Notes: generated by a model not told the origin, from the sequence alone. 64,000 bases of DNA from Aquaticitalea lipolytica (GCF_014641635.1 NZ_BMIC01000003.1:1-64000), one strand, 5' to 3'; counted from the stretch's first letter, positions 43,330-51,942 are shown. Made by a program: numbers and translations.

Positions 43330-44079
43330 TTACTTTACTATAACCAGATGCTTAACTTTATCAAGGTTCCAATCAATAACCAATCCACTAGCTAAACTTT
43401 TAGCAATGTCTTTCCCATAAAGATATTCACATAAATACAAAGCGGCTTCAAAGCTTTTTGCTCCACCAGCTGAAGTAATATATTTTCCATCATGTACAAA
43501 AAGAACATCTTTTCTAATGTCTAAATCTGGAAACATTTCTCGCATAGCATCTATATCACTTGGAAAAGTTGTAGATACTGCATCATTAAGTAAACCAGCT
43601 TTAGCTAATACAAAAGCACCATCACAATGCGAAGTTACAAATAGAGCTTCTTTATCTACTTTTTTAATAAAATTTAGCATTATATCATCTTTTAAATCAG
43701 TATCTAAATGATGTTTGGCACTTGGTACAACCAAGATATCAATTTTTGGCAGCGAATCATTTACATAATTAAAATCTGGAATGATTCGCATACCTTCAAA
43801 AGTTGTAATTGCATTATCTGTATTAGCAACTGTAAACACATTCATTGGTTTAATACTATCTCTAAAAATAGTATGTTGAAAAATATCGAAAGGCGCTGTT
43901 AACTCTGTGTTGTATGTGCCATCCATAATTAAAAATGCAACATTATAACGATTAGGTTCTAGCTTTGGCAATACCTTTTCTGTTTTTAACTCAACAATTT
44001 TTTCGTCTTTCTTTTCAAAAGAATTACAGCTTATAAATAACAAAGCATATAGTATATATATTATATTTTTCATAATCAT
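43330..44079 (-). CDS. DJ-1/PfpI-family lipoprotein
   Basis: A 249-residue protein with a lipobox (LLFISCNSF) and a DJ-1/PfpI domain of the type found in AraC-like GATase1 regulators. The nucleophile elbow is FVTSHCDGAFVLAKAGLL, with Cys near residue 152, and ITSAGGAKSFEAALYL follows. No DNA-binding domain is attached, so it is an envelope protein with possible hydrolase or chaperone activity. Seven bases separate it from the upstream MFS exporter gene, so both probably share a transcript. The ATG two codons later is an alternative start. Confidence 0.83.
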   Translation of the reverse strand: MIMKNIIYILYALLFISCNSFEKKDEKIVELKTEKVLPKLEPNRYNVAFLIMDGTYNTELTAPFDIFQHTIFRDSIKPMNVFTVANTDNAITTFEGMRIIPDFNYVNDSLPKIDILVVPSAKHHLDTDLKDDIMLNFIKKVDKEALFVTSHCDGAFVLAKAGLLNDAVSTTFPSDIDAMREMFPDLDIRKDVLFVHDGKYITSAGGAKSFEAALYLCEYLYGKDIAKSLASGLVIDWNLDKVKHLVIVK

Positions 44080-44086
44080 TTTTTAA

Positions 44087-45319
44087 TTATTGAGCCTCAC
44101 TATTAGATTTCATGAATTTTTTAAGAAGGATTAATAAAACTAATCCAATACACCCTAAAATAACCATTAAAATCCATGTATTATCAAAACCAAGACTATC
44201 AATCATTTGAAAACCGAGATTATGTGCAAATACATGAGAAATTGAAAATGCAATACTATATAAGGCCATGTATTCTCCTTGAAGCCCTCGTTTAGATCGC
44301 TTTAAAGAAAATGCATTTGAAAATGGAAATACAATCATCTCACCAAAAGTGACAATTATCATACTAACTACTATTAAAACAATTAATGTGTTATACATTA
44401 AAAACAAGTAGCTCACAGTAGTTAATAATAAACCAAAAATCATTAAACCAACTTTTGTATATCCTTTCTGTTCCAGCCACTTTATGAGTGGCATCTCAAA
44501 TACAAAAATTAGAATACCATTTAAGGCCATTAATAATCCGATTTCAAATTCTGATAAACCAACGCCCTCTTTATAAAAGTAAGGAAGTGTTGATAGAAAT
44601 TGTAAGAAGACAACGCCAAAAATTACCATGGCAAAGAAAAATATCAAAAATGGTTTGTCTTTATATGCAGATTTAGGATTAGGATTAATCTCCATATCTA
44701 ATATTTTTACCTTTTTAGGATGCAAAACATTAAGCAATACAATAGCTGCAATCATACAAGTAATGCCATCTACCCAAAATAGGCCTCCATAACTCATAGT
44801 TGTAATAATTAATCCTCCAATAGCAGGACCAGCAGAAAAACCTAGGTTTATAGCTAAACGAATTAAGGTCACACTTCGAGTTTTATTTTCGTGTTTACTA
44901 TAAGCACTTAATGCAACAAACATAGCAGGTCTAAACATGTCTGCAACTGTCATAAGTATAAAAATACCAATACAAATACTTGTAAAAGTGTTTAAAAACT
45001 GAAAGCCAATAAATAAAAGTCCACTTAATAAAAGGCTAAAAATCATTACTTTATAATAGCCAATCATGTCTGTAAGCTTACCGCCAATCCATGAGCCTGC
45101 TATAGAGCCTAATCCAAAAGCAGTCATAATCCAAGCAACATCATCTAAAGAGAACTCTAGATTTGTAGTTAAATACGGAGACAAAAATGGGATAACCATT
45201 GTGCCAGCTCTGTTAATAAGTGTTACAAGTGCAAGCCACCAAACTTCTTTAGATAATCCTCTAAATGTATTTATGTAGCCATGACCTAAATTGTAGTATA
45301 AATAATTAAAAAGTTTCAT
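44087..45319 (-). CDS. MFS exporter (DHA1 drug-efflux type)
   Basis: A 410-residue, 12-helix transporter of the DHA1 multidrug family: an N-terminal cytoplasmic stretch, GSWIGGKLTDMIGYYKVMIF as motif A between helices 2 and 3, and RLAINLGFSAGPAIGG as the antiporter motif C. It probably exports drugs or small metabolites with proton antiport. Its leader contains a short peptide gene and a terminator/antiterminator arrangement ending 25 bases before the start codon, as seen for ribosome-sensing antibiotic efflux genes. The DJ-1 gene follows. Confidence 0.9.
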   Translation of the reverse strand: MKLFNYLYYNLGHGYINTFRGLSKEVWWLALVTLINRAGTMVIPFLSPYLTTNLEFSLDDVAWIMTAFGLGSIAGSWIGGKLTDMIGYYKVMIFSLLLSGLLFIGFQFLNTFTSICIGIFILMTVADMFRPAMFVALSAYSKHENKTRSVTLIRLAINLGFSAGPAIGGLIITTMSYGGLFWVDGITCMIAAIVLLNVLHPKKVKILDMEINPNPKSAYKDKPFLIFFFAMVIFGVVFLQFLSTLPYFYKEGVGLSEFEIGLLMALNGILIFVFEMPLIKWLEQKGYTKVGLMIFGLLLTTVSYLFLMYNTLIVLIVVSMIIVTFGEMIVFPFSNAFSLKRSKRGLQGEYMALYSIAFSISHVFAHNLGFQMIDSLGFDNTWILMVILGCIGLVLLILLKKFMKSNSEAQ

Positions 45320-45334
45320 TTTTGATTTATTAGT

Positions 45335-45437
45335 ATAAAAATAAAAAGTCCAACATCAATGTTGGACTTTTATATATAGTATTATTAAATATTTACATCG
45401 TCATAATATATAATGTGTCCAACTCTTAGTGTAAGAG
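45335..45437 (-). promoter_or_regulatory. Transcription attenuator before the MFS exporter
   Basis: On the minus strand: AGGTA/TACCT stem (45450-45436); CTCTTA-cac-TAAGAG stem (45437-45423); GTTGGAC (45423-45417), complementary to GTCCAAC at 45367-45361; and a 13-bp terminator AAAAGTCCAACAT/ATGTTGGACTTTT (45371-45344) with a U-rich tail. GTTGGAC can pair with the terminator's first half, and is itself inside the leader-peptide frame, so a ribosome position decides the outcome. This is a classic anti-antiterminator, antiterminator, terminator set. Confidence 0.7.
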
Positions 45438-45475
45438 GTATATTGTACCTTATTAATTCTGACGTTGTTACACAT
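45401..45475 (-). CDS. Leader peptide of the MFS attenuator (24 residues)
   Basis: ATG at 45475, TGA at 45401, encoding MCNNVRINKVQY followed by TSYTKSWTHYIL. A TAGCTTTG promoter box lies on the minus strand at 45504-45497, so the peptide starts close to the mRNA 5' end. Its last codons cover the antiterminator word. The peptide has no recognisable function of its own; Lys, Arg, Tyr and Trp codons near the end could be stalling points. Reality depends on the attenuator model. Confidence 0.55.
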   Translation of the reverse strand: MCNNVRINKVQYTSYTKSWTHYIL

Positions 45476-45554
45476 TGTTTTTTGTATTTTGAAACTCAAA
45501 GCTAAATAAAATAATTGGAAGTTGTATTTTTGAATTGAAAAAAAATAAAAATGA

Positions 45555-45603
45555 AACATCCATAACTATTTTTTTATGCATAGTAAATGATAATATGGAT
45601 GTT
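45555..45603. repeat. Inverted repeat AACATCCAT / ATGGATGTT
   Basis: AACATCCAT (45555-45563) and ATGGATGTT (45595-45603), perfect over 9 bp, lie just upstream of the DUF1684 gene. It could be a leader hairpin or an operator. No other copy was noticed. Confidence 0.45.
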
Positions 45604-45637
45604 CCATCTGACCATAAAAAACAATAAATATTAACAG

Positions 45638-46240
45638 ATGAAACAAATTATAATTCTCTTATTATTTATTTCAGCCTTAAGTTGCGGACAAAGTAAGCAG
45701 CCTATTTTGGGTGAAACTGAATTTCAACGTGAAATAAATTCAGAATATAAAGATGCTTCTAAATCGCCATTAAAGGAAAAGGATAGAGAGAAGTTTAAAG
45801 GATTAGATTTTTTTAAATTTGATTCTGTTTATGTGGTTACTGCCAAATTTGTGAGGACTGTCGATGAGCAACCTTTTAAAATGAAGACAACTACTGATAG
45901 ACTTCCTGAATATGTAAAATACGGAGAATTGATTTTTGATTTGAAGGGAAAACCATTCAAATTAAATATCTATCAAAACCAAGATTTAATTAAAAAAGAA
46001 GGCTTTGAAGACTACTTGTTTTTGCCTTTTTTAGATAATACAAATGGAGAAGAAAGTTATGGTGGAGGACGCTATATAGATATGCGAATTCCTGATGGAG
46101 ATACAATAATTGTTGATTTTAATTCTGCATATAATCCATATTGTGCCTATAACGAAAAGTATTCTTGCCCAATTGTACCAAGAGAAAACTATTTAGATAC
46201 TGAAGTAAGAGCAGGAGTAAAGGCTTTTAAAAAGCATTAA
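45638..46240 (+). CDS. DUF1684 lipoprotein-like protein
   Basis: A 200-residue protein with a lipobox-like ALSCGQSK. The DUF1684 signature is complete: GEESYGGGRYIDMRIPDGDT, FNSAYNPYCAYNEKYSCP and the final ENYLDTEVRAGVKAF. The conserved Asp, Asn, Cys and Tyr residues suggest a small enzyme or metal site, but function is unknown. It overlaps the convergent crcB gene by four bases. Confidence 0.88.
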   Translation: MKQIIILLLFISALSCGQSKQPILGETEFQREINSEYKDASKSPLKEKDREKFKGLDFFKFDSVYVVTAKFVRTVDEQPFKMKTTTDRLPEYVKYGELIFDLKGKPFKLNIYQNQDLIKKEGFEDYLFLPFLDNTNGEESYGGGRYIDMRIPDGDTIIVDFNSAYNPYCAYNEKYSCPIVPRENYLDTEVRAGVKAFKKH

Positions 46241-46605
46241 GCTTTCACCAAATACATTCCTAAGAAAACAGCTAAAAATCCAATTACAAAACTAGCTATT
46301 GTATAAAGCGCAAAACTTGTTAAGTCGCCAGTTTTTAAAAACACATGATTTTCATAAGCAAAGGTTGAAAACGTTGTAAAACCACCACAAAATCCTGTTG
46401 CTAGTAAAAGAGTCTGATTTTCAGTTAGAGTATTGTTTTTTGCAGCCAAACCTAAAATAATTCCTATAAGTAAACTACCAATTATATTGGCAGCAAACGT
46501 ACCATACGGAATTCCGTTTTCCGAACTGTTGAGGTATTTGGCAATTATAAACCTAAGTACACTGCCAAATCCACCACCAATAAAAACTAATAGGAGTTGT
46601 TTCAA
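46237..46605 (-). CDS. crcB: CrcB/Fluc fluoride channel
   Basis: A 122-residue four-helix membrane protein. GGGFGSVLRF at the N terminus, NIIGSLLIG in helix 2 and GFCGGFTTFSTFAYE are the Fluc hallmarks, including the Phe box and Na-binding region. It forms a dual-topology dimer that exports fluoride. It starts four bases inside the upstream SRPBCC gene (ATGA coupling) rather than behind a fluoride riboswitch. Confidence 0.94.
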   Translation of the reverse strand: MKQLLLVFIGGGFGSVLRFIIAKYLNSSENGIPYGTFAANIIGSLLIGIILGLAAKNNTLTENQTLLLATGFCGGFTTFSTFAYENHVFLKTGDLTSFALYTIASFVIGFLAVFLGMYLVKA

Positions 46606-47648
46606 TTCTGCTCTGTTTCGGTTACTTGTTCTTTAATAGGTATATATATTTCAGTAACCCAATCAGAAGGATTAGGATAACTGCCAGGATCGTTAGTATA
46701 AATTTCAAAAGGCTTCATTTCTGATGCTTCTAAATTATTATCTTTTAAGTGTTTCATTGCAATTTCCCAAGCTTTACCAAGGTTTGTATAATTGCCTTTT
46801 AGTGTCGTTTTAAGCACTCTGGTTTTATTCATGTAGCCACATAATACATTACTATCATCAGCAACAATCACTTTGTCTCTTACAGGAATTGCATTACTCA
46901 TAATTACATTTCCATTTCCAATACTCATTTCATTGTAAATAGTAAAAGGCATTCCGCTTTGAGGAATATTATGCTCTCCCATATAATTCATAATTTCAGC
47001 ATATTGTTTAGCCATAGTATTGCTAATATTGCTAGATGTTGCTGATGTGGTTTTAAACATATAAAATCCTCCACCATATTCTGTAATACCATCTACTTTT
47101 ACAGTATACTCGCTCATACTTTTTACAACAACACTATCTAGTTTTTCTAAACTACGCTCATAATGTGGTCCGATTTGTTTTTCCATTCCACCCATAATTA
47201 TGGCAAAGGCTTTAAAGCCAAAAGGCAAATCTTTACCAGAAATTTTCCATGTTACATCTGTCGCTCCATGACCATTAGGTTTAAAAGTCCATGAAACATC
47301 TGAAGCAGGAAAATCAGCAAACTGCATAGTTTGTTCAATATTTTGCGGTTCATTAGCATGTATTGTTTTCATAACGCCAACACCATCTTTATCTTCCCAA
47401 GTATATGAGCCACCTACACCTTTAGTTTGTTCTGGATACGTAATTTTTAAATCAGGATCCATTTCAACCCAAGACGACCAACTTTCCCAATTTTTAAAAT
47501 CAATAACATTATTATAAATCACAGAAGAAGGTGCTTTTATAGTTCGAGTTCTTTCAACAGTAAAAGTGTTTGGTTGCACTGCAACATAAATTGAAAAACC
47601 GATAATTAAAACTAGAATTAAAAATAGGATGTACTTAAATGCTTTCAT
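46602..47648 (-). CDS. SRPBCC plus GyrI-like effector-binding protein
   Basis: A 348-residue protein with an N-terminal membrane anchor (KYILFLILVLIIGFSIYVAV). About residues 30-170 form a polyketide-cyclase/SRPBCC domain (APSSVIYNNVIDFKNWESWS). Residues about 185-345 form a GyrI-like/AraC effector-binding domain (FMPFTIYNEMS-like region, SEMKPFEIYTNDP, VTEIYIPIKE). Such fusions are common in Bacteroidota and probably bind small hydrophobic ligands. Ligand unknown. Coupled to crcB by a four-base overlap. Confidence 0.82.
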   Translation of the reverse strand: MKAFKYILFLILVLIIGFSIYVAVQPNTFTVERTRTIKAPSSVIYNNVIDFKNWESWSSWVEMDPDLKITYPEQTKGVGGSYTWEDKDGVGVMKTIHANEPQNIEQTMQFADFPASDVSWTFKPNGHGATDVTWKISGKDLPFGFKAFAIIMGGMEKQIGPHYERSLEKLDSVVVKSMSEYTVKVDGITEYGGGFYMFKTTSATSSNISNTMAKQYAEIMNYMGEHNIPQSGMPFTIYNEMSIGNGNVIMSNAIPVRDKVIVADDSNVLCGYMNKTRVLKTTLKGNYTNLGKAWEIAMKHLKDNNLEASEMKPFEIYTNDPGSYPNPSDWVTEIYIPIKEQVTETEQN

Positions 47649-47787
47649 TTTCTTAGATGGGTTGGAGAATTACCCAAAGATAATCAATTTATGATTATCT
47701 AGCGAAAGCCTACAAATACCAACAGTTATCAATAAAATTGATAATTAAATAACTGATAATTAGATGGTTTAATCTGAAAGAAAAGGA

Positions 47788-47973
47788 TTACTTAAAAACA
47801 GATTTTATAAAAAGAATAAATAAAATAAACGAAATAAATACAACAAGCACCCAAACACTGCCTTTATAGTACTTTTTATGAAGTTTAAGATCTTTTCGGT
47901 AAGTGTAAATTAATGTTGTTATAAAAGCAACTGCAAATAAAATACCGAAAACCCATTGACCTTTTGTAAACAT
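47788..47973 (-). CDS. Small two-helix membrane protein
   Basis: A 61-residue protein with two hydrophobic stretches (WVFGILFAVAFITTLIYTY and VWVLVVFISFILFILFI) joined by a Lys-rich loop RKDLKLHKKYYKGS. No family name is recalled with confidence. The hydrophobic pattern and positively charged loop support a real inner-membrane hairpin. It is divergent from the MazG-like gene at 48008. Confidence 0.65.
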   Translation of the reverse strand: MFTKGQWVFGILFAVAFITTLIYTYRKDLKLHKKYYKGSVWVLVVFISFILFILFIKSVFK

Positions 47974-48007
47974 ATAGCTATTTTTACGCTAAATTAAGTC
48001 AATTAAA

Positions 48008-48394
48008 ATGAAGAACAAAATAGAAGCTGTTAAAGCATTTCATACAGCATTTAAAATAGGTCACAGAGAAACTCCAAAAGCTAGTTTAGGATTAGAAAAA
48101 AACACACTTCGTTATAAGCTAATGCGTGAGGAAAATGAGGAATATCTTGAAGCGGCAAACAACGACGATTTAGTTGAAGTTGCTGATGCTTTAGGCGATA
48201 TGCTTTACATACTTTGTGGTACAATTATAGAACATGGCTTACAACACAAAATTGAAGAAGTTTTTGACGAAATACAACGTAGCAATATGAGTAAACTAGG
48301 TGAAAATGGCGAACCAATTTACAGAGAAGATGGTAAGGTTTTAAAAGGTCCTAATTACTTTAAACCTAACATTGCAGAGATACTAAACAAATAA
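48008..48394 (+). CDS. MazG-like nucleoside triphosphate pyrophosphohydrolase
   Basis: A 128-residue all-alpha NTP pyrophosphatase. REENEEYLEAANNDDLVEVA and DALGDMLYI give the ExxE...ExxD metal-binding pattern of the MazG/PRA-PH superfamily. It probably hydrolyses non-canonical (d)NTPs. A clear terminator follows directly. Confidence 0.87.
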   Translation: MKNKIEAVKAFHTAFKIGHRETPKASLGLEKNTLRYKLMREENEEYLEAANNDDLVEVADALGDMLYILCGTIIEHGLQHKIEEVFDEIQRSNMSKLGENGEPIYREDGKVLKGPNYFKPNIAEILNK

Positions 48395-48424
48395 AAAAAA
48401 GAAGCCAATTGGCTTCTTTTTTTA
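48395..48424. terminator. Bidirectional terminator
   Basis: AAAAAAGAAGCC pairs with GGCTTCTTTTTT around AATT; A and T runs on both sides. It serves the MazG-like gene and the convergent ilvE. Confidence 0.9.
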
Positions 48425-48435
48425 TGACTTATAAT

Positions 48436-49503
48436 TTATACTTTAAATCTCCAACCGTGTTTATCTTCCGATAAGTTGTGTTGTATATTTAAAATGTGGT
48501 CTTTTATTTGTAGTGCATAAGAATTATCTAATTCAGGTAATTCAAACACATCGCCTCCATGCTCAAAAGCAGCAATAGGACTAATTACAGCAGCAGTACC
48601 AGCACCAAAAATTTCTTTTAAGCTTCCATTGGCAGCAGCTTCTTTTATTTCTTTAACGCTTACAGGTCGTACTTCAACTTTTAAATTATGGTCTTCAGCA
48701 ACTTGTATCACGCTTTTACGAGTAATACCATCTAAAATTCTATCAGACGTAGGAGCAGTTATTAAAGTATCATTTACTCTAAAGAAAATATTCATAGTAC
48801 CTGCTTCTTCAAGATACTCATGTGTATTAGCATCTGTCCATATAATTTGCTGATATCCTTTTTTGTTAGCCAAATTAGTAGGATAAAACTGCGCAGCATA
48901 GTTACCAGCAGCTTTAGCAAAACCAACACCTCCATTGGCAGATCTACTGTATTTTTCGGCAAATAAAACACGCAATTTAGCTGTATAATAAGCTTTTGCA
49001 GGAGAGCAAATAATCATAAATCTATAGTTGTTTGCTGGTGAAGCCGATATTGCAGGCTCTGTAGCAAATACAAACGGACGTATGTATAAAGAGTTTCCTT
49101 TTCCTTTTTTTATCCACGCTTTATCCATGTTTAAAAGTGTGGTTAATCCTTCAAAAAAGTATTCTTTAGGAAATTCAGGAATTGCTAACCTTGCGGCCGA
49201 TTTATTAATACGCTCAAAATTGTCGTTTGGTCTAAATAGCCAAGCATCTCCATTGTCGTCTTTATAACCTTTCATACCTTCAAAGACAGCTTGTCCGTAA
49301 TGGAAAACTCTAGCAGAAGGTTCAATAGTTATAGGTTGATATGGTACTATTTTTGGTTGTTGCCATTCACCATCTACATAATCACAATAAAACATGTGGT
49401 CAGTGAATGTTCTTCCAAAAACTAAGTTGTCAAAATCTACATCGTTAATTCGTGATTTCTCTGACTTTACGATATCGATTTCGTTGGTTGATATTTTTGT
49501 CAT
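48436..49503 (-). CDS. ilvE: Branched-chain amino acid aminotransferase
   Basis: A 355-residue fold type IV PLP enzyme. GGVGFAKAAGNYAAQFYPTN contains the PLP-binding Lys; EEAGTMNIFF and GITRKSVIQVAEDH are the other conserved blocks. It moves the amino group between glutamate and Leu/Ile/Val, giving branched 2-oxoacids and, through further steps, isobutyryl-CoA used by IcmF. A TAAATTTG box lies on the minus strand at 49530-49523. Confidence 0.95.
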   Translation of the reverse strand: MTKISTNEIDIVKSEKSRINDVDFDNLVFGRTFTDHMFYCDYVDGEWQQPKIVPYQPITIEPSARVFHYGQAVFEGMKGYKDDNGDAWLFRPNDNFERINKSAARLAIPEFPKEYFFEGLTTLLNMDKAWIKKGKGNSLYIRPFVFATEPAISASPANNYRFMIICSPAKAYYTAKLRVLFAEKYSRSANGGVGFAKAAGNYAAQFYPTNLANKKGYQQIIWTDANTHEYLEEAGTMNIFFRVNDTLITAPTSDRILDGITRKSVIQVAEDHNLKVEVRPVSVKEIKEAAANGSLKEIFGAGTAAVISPIAAFEHGGDVFELPELDNSYALQIKDHILNIQHNLSEDKHGWRFKV

Positions 49504-49618
49504 CGTTTTTGTTTTTCAGCAGCAAATTTAGGTAAATTAAGCTGGATAAAAAACCTAAAACAGTTTTTAAAAAAATGTATATTTGTAGTTACATAATTTT
49601 AAATAATTTAACACAATC

Positions 49619-50122
49619 ATGAAGAAAATAGTAAGCATATTAGCAATTACATTAGCATTAGTGTCTTGTAAAGACAACGATAAAAAACCTGAAACTCAAG
49701 AAATTGAAAAGCAAGAAGTAAATTATACATCAGTTGGTATGGAAATTAATGACGCAGACGCACTTCCTGCAGCTCGTATGGCAGAACACTACAAAGCAAT
49801 GAAAGTTGGTGATACTGTAAACTCTAAAATGATTGGTAAAGTTGAAGAGGTTTGTCAATCTAAAGGTTGCTGGATGAAAGTTGATTTAGAAAATGGCGAG
49901 CAAGTAATGGTTAAGTTTAAGGATTATGCTTTTTTTATGCCTAAAGATTTAGCAGGTAAAGAAGTAGTACTTAACGGAAAAGCTTTTGTTAACGAAGTTC
50001 CTGTTGATGAGCAACGTCATTATGCTGAAGATGGTGGAGCAACTCCTGAAGAAATAGCAGCAATTACAGCACCTAAAAAAACATTTTCGTTTGAAGCAGA
50101 TGGTGTGTTGATTAAACAATAG
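49619..50122 (+). CDS. DUF4920 lipoprotein
   Basis: A 167-residue lipoprotein (lipobox ALVSCKDN). The conserved segment GKVEEVCQSKGCWMKVDLEN (about residue 80), with a CxxxxC pair, and FKDYAFFMPKDLAGKEVVLN identify DUF4920. The fold is probably an OB-like barrel; function unknown. A TATATTTG box at 49578-49585 is a likely promoter. The following mnmD gene starts two bases after the stop. Confidence 0.88.
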   Translation: MKKIVSILAITLALVSCKDNDKKPETQEIEKQEVNYTSVGMEINDADALPAARMAEHYKAMKVGDTVNSKMIGKVEEVCQSKGCWMKVDLENGEQVMVKFKDYAFFMPKDLAGKEVVLNGKAFVNEVPVDEQRHYAEDGGATPEEIAAITAPKKTFSFEADGVLIKQ

Positions 50123-50124
50123 GT

Positions 50125-50802
50125 TTGCAACGCAACATTATAACAACCGCAGACGGTTCAAAAACTATACATATACAAGAGTGGGATGAACATTATCATT
50201 CTATTCATGGCGCAATACAAGAAGCAAACCATGTGTTTATAAAGCATGGTTTGCTTTTTTTTGTTGAACAATTTACACAGCAACCAATTAAAATTTTCGA
50301 AATTGGTTTTGGTACAGGTTTAAATGCTTTACTAACCTTACTTAATGCCAAACAACTTAATGTGACTGTAGATTATGTAGGTGTTGAAGCATATCCTATT
50401 ACAAATCAAGAAATCGAAGCACTTAATTATAGTGAGCAATTATTGGTCAATAAAAAAGACGATACTTTTAATAAACTTCACGAATGTACTTGGGAAGAAA
50501 ACCATAATATTACACCTGAGTTTACACTTACAAAGCAGAAAAAATTCTTTAATGATATTGAAGATAAAAACACTTATAATCTTATTTATTTTGATGCTTT
50601 TGGAGCTAAAGTGCAACCAGAATTATGGACAGAAGACATCTTTAAAATTATGTACAATGCCTTAAAACCAGATGGCGTTTTAGTAACCTATTCAGCAAAA
50701 GGAAGCGTAAGGCGAGCTATGATAGCAGTTGGCTTTTTGGTCGAAAAACTACCTGGACCTCCTGGTAAGAGAGAAATGCTTCGTGCTAGAAAAGGCACGT
50801 AG
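50125..50802 (+). CDS. mnmD: MnmD tRNA wobble-uridine methyltransferase, altered C terminus
   Basis: A 225-residue SAM-dependent methyltransferase. IFEIGFGTGLNALLTLL is the SAM-binding motif; LIYFDAFGAKVQPELWTEDI and VTYSAKGSVRRAMIAVGFLV are MnmD blocks. It completes mnm5s2U34 synthesis as the methylase half of MnmC. The start is a TTG two bases after the DUF4920 stop; no ATG fits. A 147-bp repeat array has entered at codon 217, so the protein now ends RKGT rather than the RKKQNL that the downstream duplicated end (stop at 50953-50955) would encode. The catalytic part is unaffected. Confidence 0.9.
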   Translation: MQRNIITTADGSKTIHIQEWDEHYHSIHGAIQEANHVFIKHGLLFFVEQFTQQPIKIFEIGFGTGLNALLTLLNAKQLNVTVDYVGVEAYPITNQEIEALNYSEQLLVNKKDDTFNKLHECTWEENHNITPEFTLTKQKKFFNDIEDKNTYNLIYFDAFGAKVQPELWTEDIFKIMYNALKPDGVLVTYSAKGSVRRAMIAVGFLVEKLPGPPGKREMLRARKGT

Positions 50803-50939
50803 CATTCGGCGAACTTGAGAGCCAAATGTTTTTTGAGAAAAGGCATTTAGCATTCGGCGAACTTGAGAACCAAATGTTTTTTTGAAAAAAGGCATGTAGC
50901 ATTCGGCGAACTTGAGAGCCAAATGCTTCGTGCTAGAAA
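50774..50939 (+). repeat. Three 48-50 bp hairpin repeats plus partial copy
   Basis: Units at 50774-50823, 50824-50871 and 50872-50920, then a 19-bp partial unit to 50939. Each contains CATTCGGC, a 10-nt loop and GCCAAATG, a hairpin with one mismatch. The first 19 bases of unit 1 are identical to the partial copy, so the array lies between two copies of the mnmD end. REP-like in layout, but no other copy was seen in the window. Confidence 0.8.
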
Positions 50940-51036
50940 GAAACAAAACCTTTAAAGTTTAGTTAAATCTGTTAAATCCGCATTAAAGTCACAATCAATG
51001 GCATTAGCATTTAGTAACTTTACATAAAAAGAAAAC

Positions 51037-51942
51037 ATGAGGGTTTTAATAACAGGAGCGACAGGATTGGTAGGGAAAGCCATTGTAAAACAATGCCACA
51101 AAAAAGATATCGCTGTTCATTATTTAACAACGTCAAAAAGCAAGCTTACCACACAAGAAAATTATAAAGGGTTTTATTGGAATCCGAGTGAGAATAAAAT
51201 TGATACTGGTTGTTTTGAAGGTGTCGATGCCATTATCAATTTAGCAGGAGCAACCATCTCAAAACGTTGGACTCCAAGCTATAAAAAAGCCATTCTTAAT
51301 AGCAGACTACAATCGTTAAACGTATTAAAAGAAGCACTTGGCAAGCAAAATCATAGCGTAAAACAACTTATTTCGGCAAGTGCAATAGGTATTTATCCAG
51401 ACTCGCTAACTAATTATTACGATGAGAATAGTACAGAAGTATCCTCAACATTTTTAGGGCAAGTGGTTAGCCAATGGGAAGCTGCAGCCAACGCATTTAC
51501 AAGCCTAAATATAAACGTAGCCAAAGTACGAATTGGGCTAGTTTTAGATGAAACCGAAGGCGCTTTACCACAAATTGTAAAACCAATTGGTTTTGGTATG
51601 GGAGCTGCTTTTGGCTCTGGCGACCAATGGCAATCGTGGATACATATTACAGATTTAGCGAGGTTTTTTGTGTATGTACTAAAGTATAATTTAGAAGGTG
51701 TTTACAATGCTGCAGCACCAAACCCAGTAACCAATGCAGAACTTACCAAAGTAATAGCCAAAACAATGTACAGGCCATTGTGGTTACCAAACATACCAAA
51801 AACAGTTATGAAACTTGTATTAGGCGATATGCATATATTATTATTTGAAAGCCAACGCGTAAGCGCTAAAAAAATAGAAAATAAAGGCTTTGGTTTTAAC
51901 TACCACCATTTACAACCAGCAATCGAAGATTTATTGCAGTAA
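51037..51942 (+). CDS. TIGR01777-family NAD-dependent epimerase-like protein
   Basis: A 301-residue extended SDR. ITGATGLVGKAI binds the nucleotide; INLAGATISKRW and ISASAIGIYPD are typical of the TIGR01777 (YfcH-like) group, and the C-terminal LPNIPKTVMKLVLGDMHILL segment is the DUF1731 tail. The usual Tyr-x-x-x-Lys is not obvious, as in other members. Substrate unknown; cytoplasmic. Confidence 0.9.
   Translation: MRVLITGATGLVGKAIVKQCHKKDIAVHYLTTSKSKLTTQENYKGFYWNPSENKIDTGCFEGVDAIINLAGATISKRWTPSYKKAILNSRLQSLNVLKEALGKQNHSVKQLISASAIGIYPDSLTNYYDENSTEVSSTFLGQVVSQWEAAANAFTSLNINVAKVRIGLVLDETEGALPQIVKPIGFGMGAAFGSGDQWQSWIHITDLARFFVYVLKYNLEGVYNAAAPNPVTNAELTKVIAKTMYRPLWLPNIPKTVMKLVLGDMHILLFESQRVSAKKIENKGFGFNYHHLQPAIEDLLQ

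Noticed and set aside
46605-46700. Fluoride riboswitch upstream of crcB
   Set aside because: crcB starts inside the preceding SRPBCC gene with a four-base overlap, so there is no leader to hold one.
50774-50939. CRISPR array
   Set aside because: The units are contiguous with no unique spacers, and no cas genes are present.
50749-50946. Minus-strand frame across the repeat array
   Set aside because: Its repeated peptide pattern simply reflects the DNA repeats; it overlaps mnmD and has no start signals.
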